This document shows, one piece after another, positions 61,407 to 64,000 of a stretch of 64,000 nucleotides of DNA. The stretch is from contig NZ_OCSR01000001.1 of assembly GCF_900230185.1 (NCBI RefSeq), forward strand, positions 3,844,001-3,908,000, in the 5' to 3' direction. A program made the translations under genes and the position numbers. The stretch is from Burkholderia sp. OK233. GTDB lineage: Bacteria > Pseudomonadota > Gammaproteobacteria > Burkholderiales > Burkholderiaceae. The notes below the pieces were generated by a model. It was not told the DNA's origin, searched no databases, and saw only the letters and a program-made list of their open reading frames with translations. Each line of letters opens with the position of its first letter. Positions within the stretch are counted from its first letter, which is position 1.

Positions 61407-63923
61407 ATGGATCTGTTGCGCCAGGCTATCCGTATGACGGCGCGCGACTGGCGCGCTGGCGAACTGACAATGCTGCTGCTGGCACTGGTACTGGCCGTCG
61501 CGGCGCTGTCGAGTGTCGGCTTTCTGGCTGACCGTTTGCATCAGGGGCTCGAGCGCGATGCACGGCGCATGATCGCCGCTGATTTCATCGTTCGCGCCGA
61601 TCATCCGGTCGATCCACAGTTCGCGCAGCAAGCCGGCGCGCTCGGTCTGAATACCGCCAGTACGGCGATCTTTCCCAGCATGATCAACTCGACCGGCGCG
61701 CAGCCGGTCTCGCGGCTGGCCGCTATCAAGGCGGTGTCGCCGGGTTATCCGTTGCGCGGCGCGTTGCGGATTGCTGCGGCGCCGGGCGCGGCGGACCACC
61801 CCACTCAATCGATTCCGGCACCGGGCACGGTATGGGTCGATCAGGCACTGCTCGACGCACTGAAGCTCCATGTCGGCGACGCGGTGAAGGTCGGGTCCCG
61901 CAGCTTCACGATCGGCGCGGTGATTACGCGTGAACTCGATCGTGGTTTCTCGTTCGTCAATTTTTCGCCGCGTTTGATGCTACGTGCCGACGATGTCCAG
62001 TCGACCGGTCTCATCACCTTCGGCAGCCGCGTGACTTATCGCTTGCTGGTGGCGGGTTCGGATGCGTCGGTGGCGCGCTTCGCGCAATTCGCGCATGACA
62101 AGGTGGACGGCGGCAAGATGCGCGGCGTCGCGCTCGAGTCGTTGCAGGACGGCCAGCCGCAAGTGCGCCAGACGCTCGACCGCGCGAGCCACTTCCTCAC
62201 GCTGGTCTCGCTGCTCACCGCGTTGCTCGCGGCGGTGGCGATCGCCATGGCCGCGCATCGGTATATGCGCCGGCATCTGGACGGCTGCGCGGCGATGCGC
62301 TGTCTTGGTGTCAGTCAGGCCACGCTGCGCACGCTATTCACGCTTGAGTTCGTGGGGCTGGGTTTGATCGGTGGCGCGCTCGGCGTGGCGCTCGGTTACC
62401 TGGGGCACATGGCGCTGCTGACGTGGCTCGGCAGTCTGATCGACGTCGTGCTGCCGTACCCAACCGCATGGCCGGCGCTCGAAGGTATCGCAGCCGGTCT
62501 CGTGTTGTTGCTCGGGTTTGCGTTGCCGCCGCTGTTGCCGCTGACGCGCGTGCCACCGGTGCGTGTACTGCGCCGCGAATGGGGTGAAGCGGGGCGCACT
62601 GCCTGGGCCGCTTACGCGCTCGGCATCGTGCTGTTCGCCGCGCTCCTGATCGTCGCAGCGGGCGAGTTGAAGCTTGGCGGCATCGTCGCGGGTGGCTTCG
62701 CCGGCGGACTGCTGGTGTTCGCGTGCATCGCGCGGCTGGCGTTGTGGGGCGCGTCGCGTGTCGTGCGCAGTGAGCGCGTGAATGCGGGCATCGGCTGGCG
62801 CTACGCGTTGGCGTCGCTGGAGCGGCGCAGCGGCGCGAGCGCGCTGCAGATCACCGCGCTCGGCATCGGCCTGATGTGCCTGTTGCTGATTGCGATGACG
62901 CGCAACGATCTTGTGGCCGGCTGGCGCAAATCGACGCCGCCCGATGCGCCCAACGAATTCATCATCGATATCCAACCCGACCAGCGCGACGCCGTCACGC
63001 AGTATCTGGGCACGCACGGCGTGCCCGGCACGGTGCTCGCGCCGATGGTGCGCGGCCGGTTGATTGCGATCAACGGCAAGCCGGTCAATCCGGATTCGTT
63101 CAAGGGCGACGATGCCAGACGTCTCGTCGACCGCGAATTCAATCTGTCGTACACGACCGAGCTGCCCGACGACAACCGCCTCTCTGCCGGCACGTGGTAT
63201 GGCGACACGAAGACGCCGCAGATTTCGATCGAACAGGGGCTCGCGAAGCTGATCAACGTGAAGCCCGGTGATACGCTGCGCTTCGACGTGACGGGTTTGC
63301 AGATCGATGCGCCGGTGACGAGTGTGCGCAAGCTCGACTGGGGCTCGTTCAAGGTCAACTTTTTCGTGCTGATGCCGCCGGCCGCCTTGCAGGATTTTCC
63401 GGCGACGTTCATCACGAGCTTCCATTTACCACCCGACAGGCAATCGACCATCGACGGATTGATCGCCGCCTATCCGAACCTCACGGCAATCGACACCGGT
63501 CCGATTCTGGCTCAGGTGCAGCGCGTGTTGCAGCAGGTGATCGGCGCGGTGCAGTTTCTGTTCGCGTTCACGCTCGCGGCCGGCGTGCTGGTGCTCTACG
63601 CGGCGCTTGCCGGCACCCGCGATGAGCGTATGCGAGAATCCGCGCTGCTGCGCGCGCTAGGGGCCTCGCATCGCCAGGTGCGCGCGGTGCAGGTCGCCGA
63701 GTTCGTGGCGGTCGGCGCGCTGGCGGGGTTGATGGCGGCGCTCGGTGCGCAGGTGATCGGCTGGCAGCTGGCGACGCGCGTGTTCGAGTTTTATCTGGCG
63801 TTCGATCCGTGGTTGTTGCCGGCGGGTATCGCGGCCGGGATTGCCTGCGCGGGCGTGGGTGGCTGGCTCAGCTTGCGGCACGTGCTGGCGCGGCCCGCGT
63901 TGCAATCGCTGCGAGACGCGTGA
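61407..63923 (+). CDS. ABC transporter permease, FtsX/MacB-like (YbbP type)
   Basis: An 838-aa permease of the FtsX fold, with an N-terminal helix (LLALVLAVAALSSVGF), a large extracytoplasmic domain, a first FtsX domain (VSLLTALLAAVAIAMAAHRY to about residue 380), a second long periplasmic region and a second FtsX domain (IGAVQFLFAFTLAAGVLVLY, then ESALLRALGASHRQV). This resembles YbbP, whose partner ATPase YbbA acts with the periplasmic lipase TesA. The ATPase gene is not in this window. ATG 61407 is preferred, though TTG 61347, overlapping the previous stop, is possible. Confidence 0.85.
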   Translation: MDLLRQAIRMTARDWRAGELTMLLLALVLAVAALSSVGFLADRLHQGLERDARRMIAADFIVRADHPVDPQFAQQAGALGLNTASTAIFPSMINSTGAQPVSRLAAIKAVSPGYPLRGALRIAAAPGAADHPTQSIPAPGTVWVDQALLDALKLHVGDAVKVGSRSFTIGAVITRELDRGFSFVNFSPRLMLRADDVQSTGLITFGSRVTYRLLVAGSDASVARFAQFAHDKVDGGKMRGVALESLQDGQPQVRQTLDRASHFLTLVSLLTALLAAVAIAMAAHRYMRRHLDGCAAMRCLGVSQATLRTLFTLEFVGLGLIGGALGVALGYLGHMALLTWLGSLIDVVLPYPTAWPALEGIAAGLVLLLGFALPPLLPLTRVPPVRVLRREWGEAGRTAWAAYALGIVLFAALLIVAAGELKLGGIVAGGFAGGLLVFACIARLALWGASRVVRSERVNAGIGWRYALASLERRSGASALQITALGIGLMCLLLIAMTRNDLVAGWRKSTPPDAPNEFIIDIQPDQRDAVTQYLGTHGVPGTVLAPMVRGRLIAINGKPVNPDSFKGDDARRLVDREFNLSYTTELPDDNRLSAGTWYGDTKTPQISIEQGLAKLINVKPGDTLRFDVTGLQIDAPVTSVRKLDWGSFKVNFFVLMPPAALQDFPATFITSFHLPPDRQSTIDGLIAAYPNLTAIDTGPILAQVQRVLQQVIGAVQFLFAFTLAAGVLVLYAALAGTRDERMRESALLRALGASHRQVRAVQVAEFVAVGALAGLMAALGAQVIGWQLATRVFEFYLAFDPWLLPAGIAAGIACAGVGGWLSLRHVLARPALQSLRDA

Positions 63924-63952
63924 TTTTTCTTTCCTGTTTTTTGTGATTGGGT

Positions 63953-64000
63953 ATGAGCGATCTTAACGACGAAGTGTCCGCGGCACAGCCGACGGCCTTC
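63953..64000 (+). CDS. Start of an unidentified gene, cut by window end
   Basis: The first 16 codons, MSDLNDEVSAAQPTAF, begin 30 nt after the ABC permease stop and run off the window. The ATG has no good Shine-Dalgarno upstream (TTTTGTGATTGGGT). Too little is visible to say what it encodes. Confidence 0.4.
   Translation, partial: MSDLNDEVSAAQPTAF

Overview
This 64 kb window is chromosomal DNA of a high-GC betaproteobacterium. Gene content and order point to the Burkholderiaceae, most likely Paraburkholderia or a close relative: the run rng-maf-rlmH-rsfS-nadD-hemF-purD, a kdpFABCDE locus, a phasin and PHB-depolymerase-type esterase, a sugar-acid IlvD/Edd cluster with a LacI regulator, and a lipid A/LPS block. 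That assignment is inferred from the sequence alone. I see no insertion sequence, prophage, CRISPR array, tRNA or rRNA. Most of the window is ordinary core and accessory metabolism, and no clear new multi-gene defence or mobile system was found.

Layout. 1-7.2 kb: a 5'-truncated DEAD-box helicase, gluQ and trhO (tRNA modification, minus strand), then dnaE. 7.2-14.7 kb: envelope glycan block with a WaaE-like GT2, msbA (TTG start, leader hairpin), a GT9 glycosyltransferase, a WaaL-like O-antigen ligase and two tandem paralogous GT2 genes. 14.7-25 kb: mixed accessory genes, including rdgC, an HdeD-like membrane protein fused to a predicted permuted-papain domain, two tandem transglutaminase-like genes (the second lacks the usual histidine), an MFS exporter, two VOC genes (one a 29-codon remnant) and an NlpC/P60 lipoprotein. 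25-30 kb: a double-Mop molbindin, free Met-R-sulfoxide reductase, then a tight operon of a Rieske oxygenase, a 55-aa rubredoxin and a rubredoxin-reductase-like flavoprotein, ending in a strong terminator and facing a LysR gene. 30-34.7 kb: a PAS-GGDEF-EAL protein with degenerate GGDEF, a phasin, a PHB-depolymerase-type esterase and a ribbon-helix-helix protein.

34.8-40.1 kb: a sugar-acid catabolic cluster (IlvD/Edd dehydratase, RraA/HMG-aldolase-like protein, ACS-type MFS permease, LacI regulator) preceded by two palindromic operators about 59 bp apart. 40.2-48.8 kb: minus-strand housekeeping genes from rng to upp. 49-51.3 kb: an SDR with an altered YxxxK site, mgsA and a quinone oxidoreductase. 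51.4-60 kb: the Kdp potassium uptake system and its two-component regulator, headed by an extra 37-aa membrane ORF overlapping kdpF. 60-64 kb: a SugE/Gdx exporter preceded by a guanidine-II (mini-ykkC) type riboswitch, a DUF4126 membrane protein, a large FtsX-type ABC permease, and the first 16 codons of another gene.

The best leads are the Rieske/rubredoxin/flavoprotein operon, the riboswitch-exporter pair, the HdeD-papain fusion, the leading Kdp peptide, the SDR and transglutaminase active-site substitutions, and the sugar-acid cluster operators.
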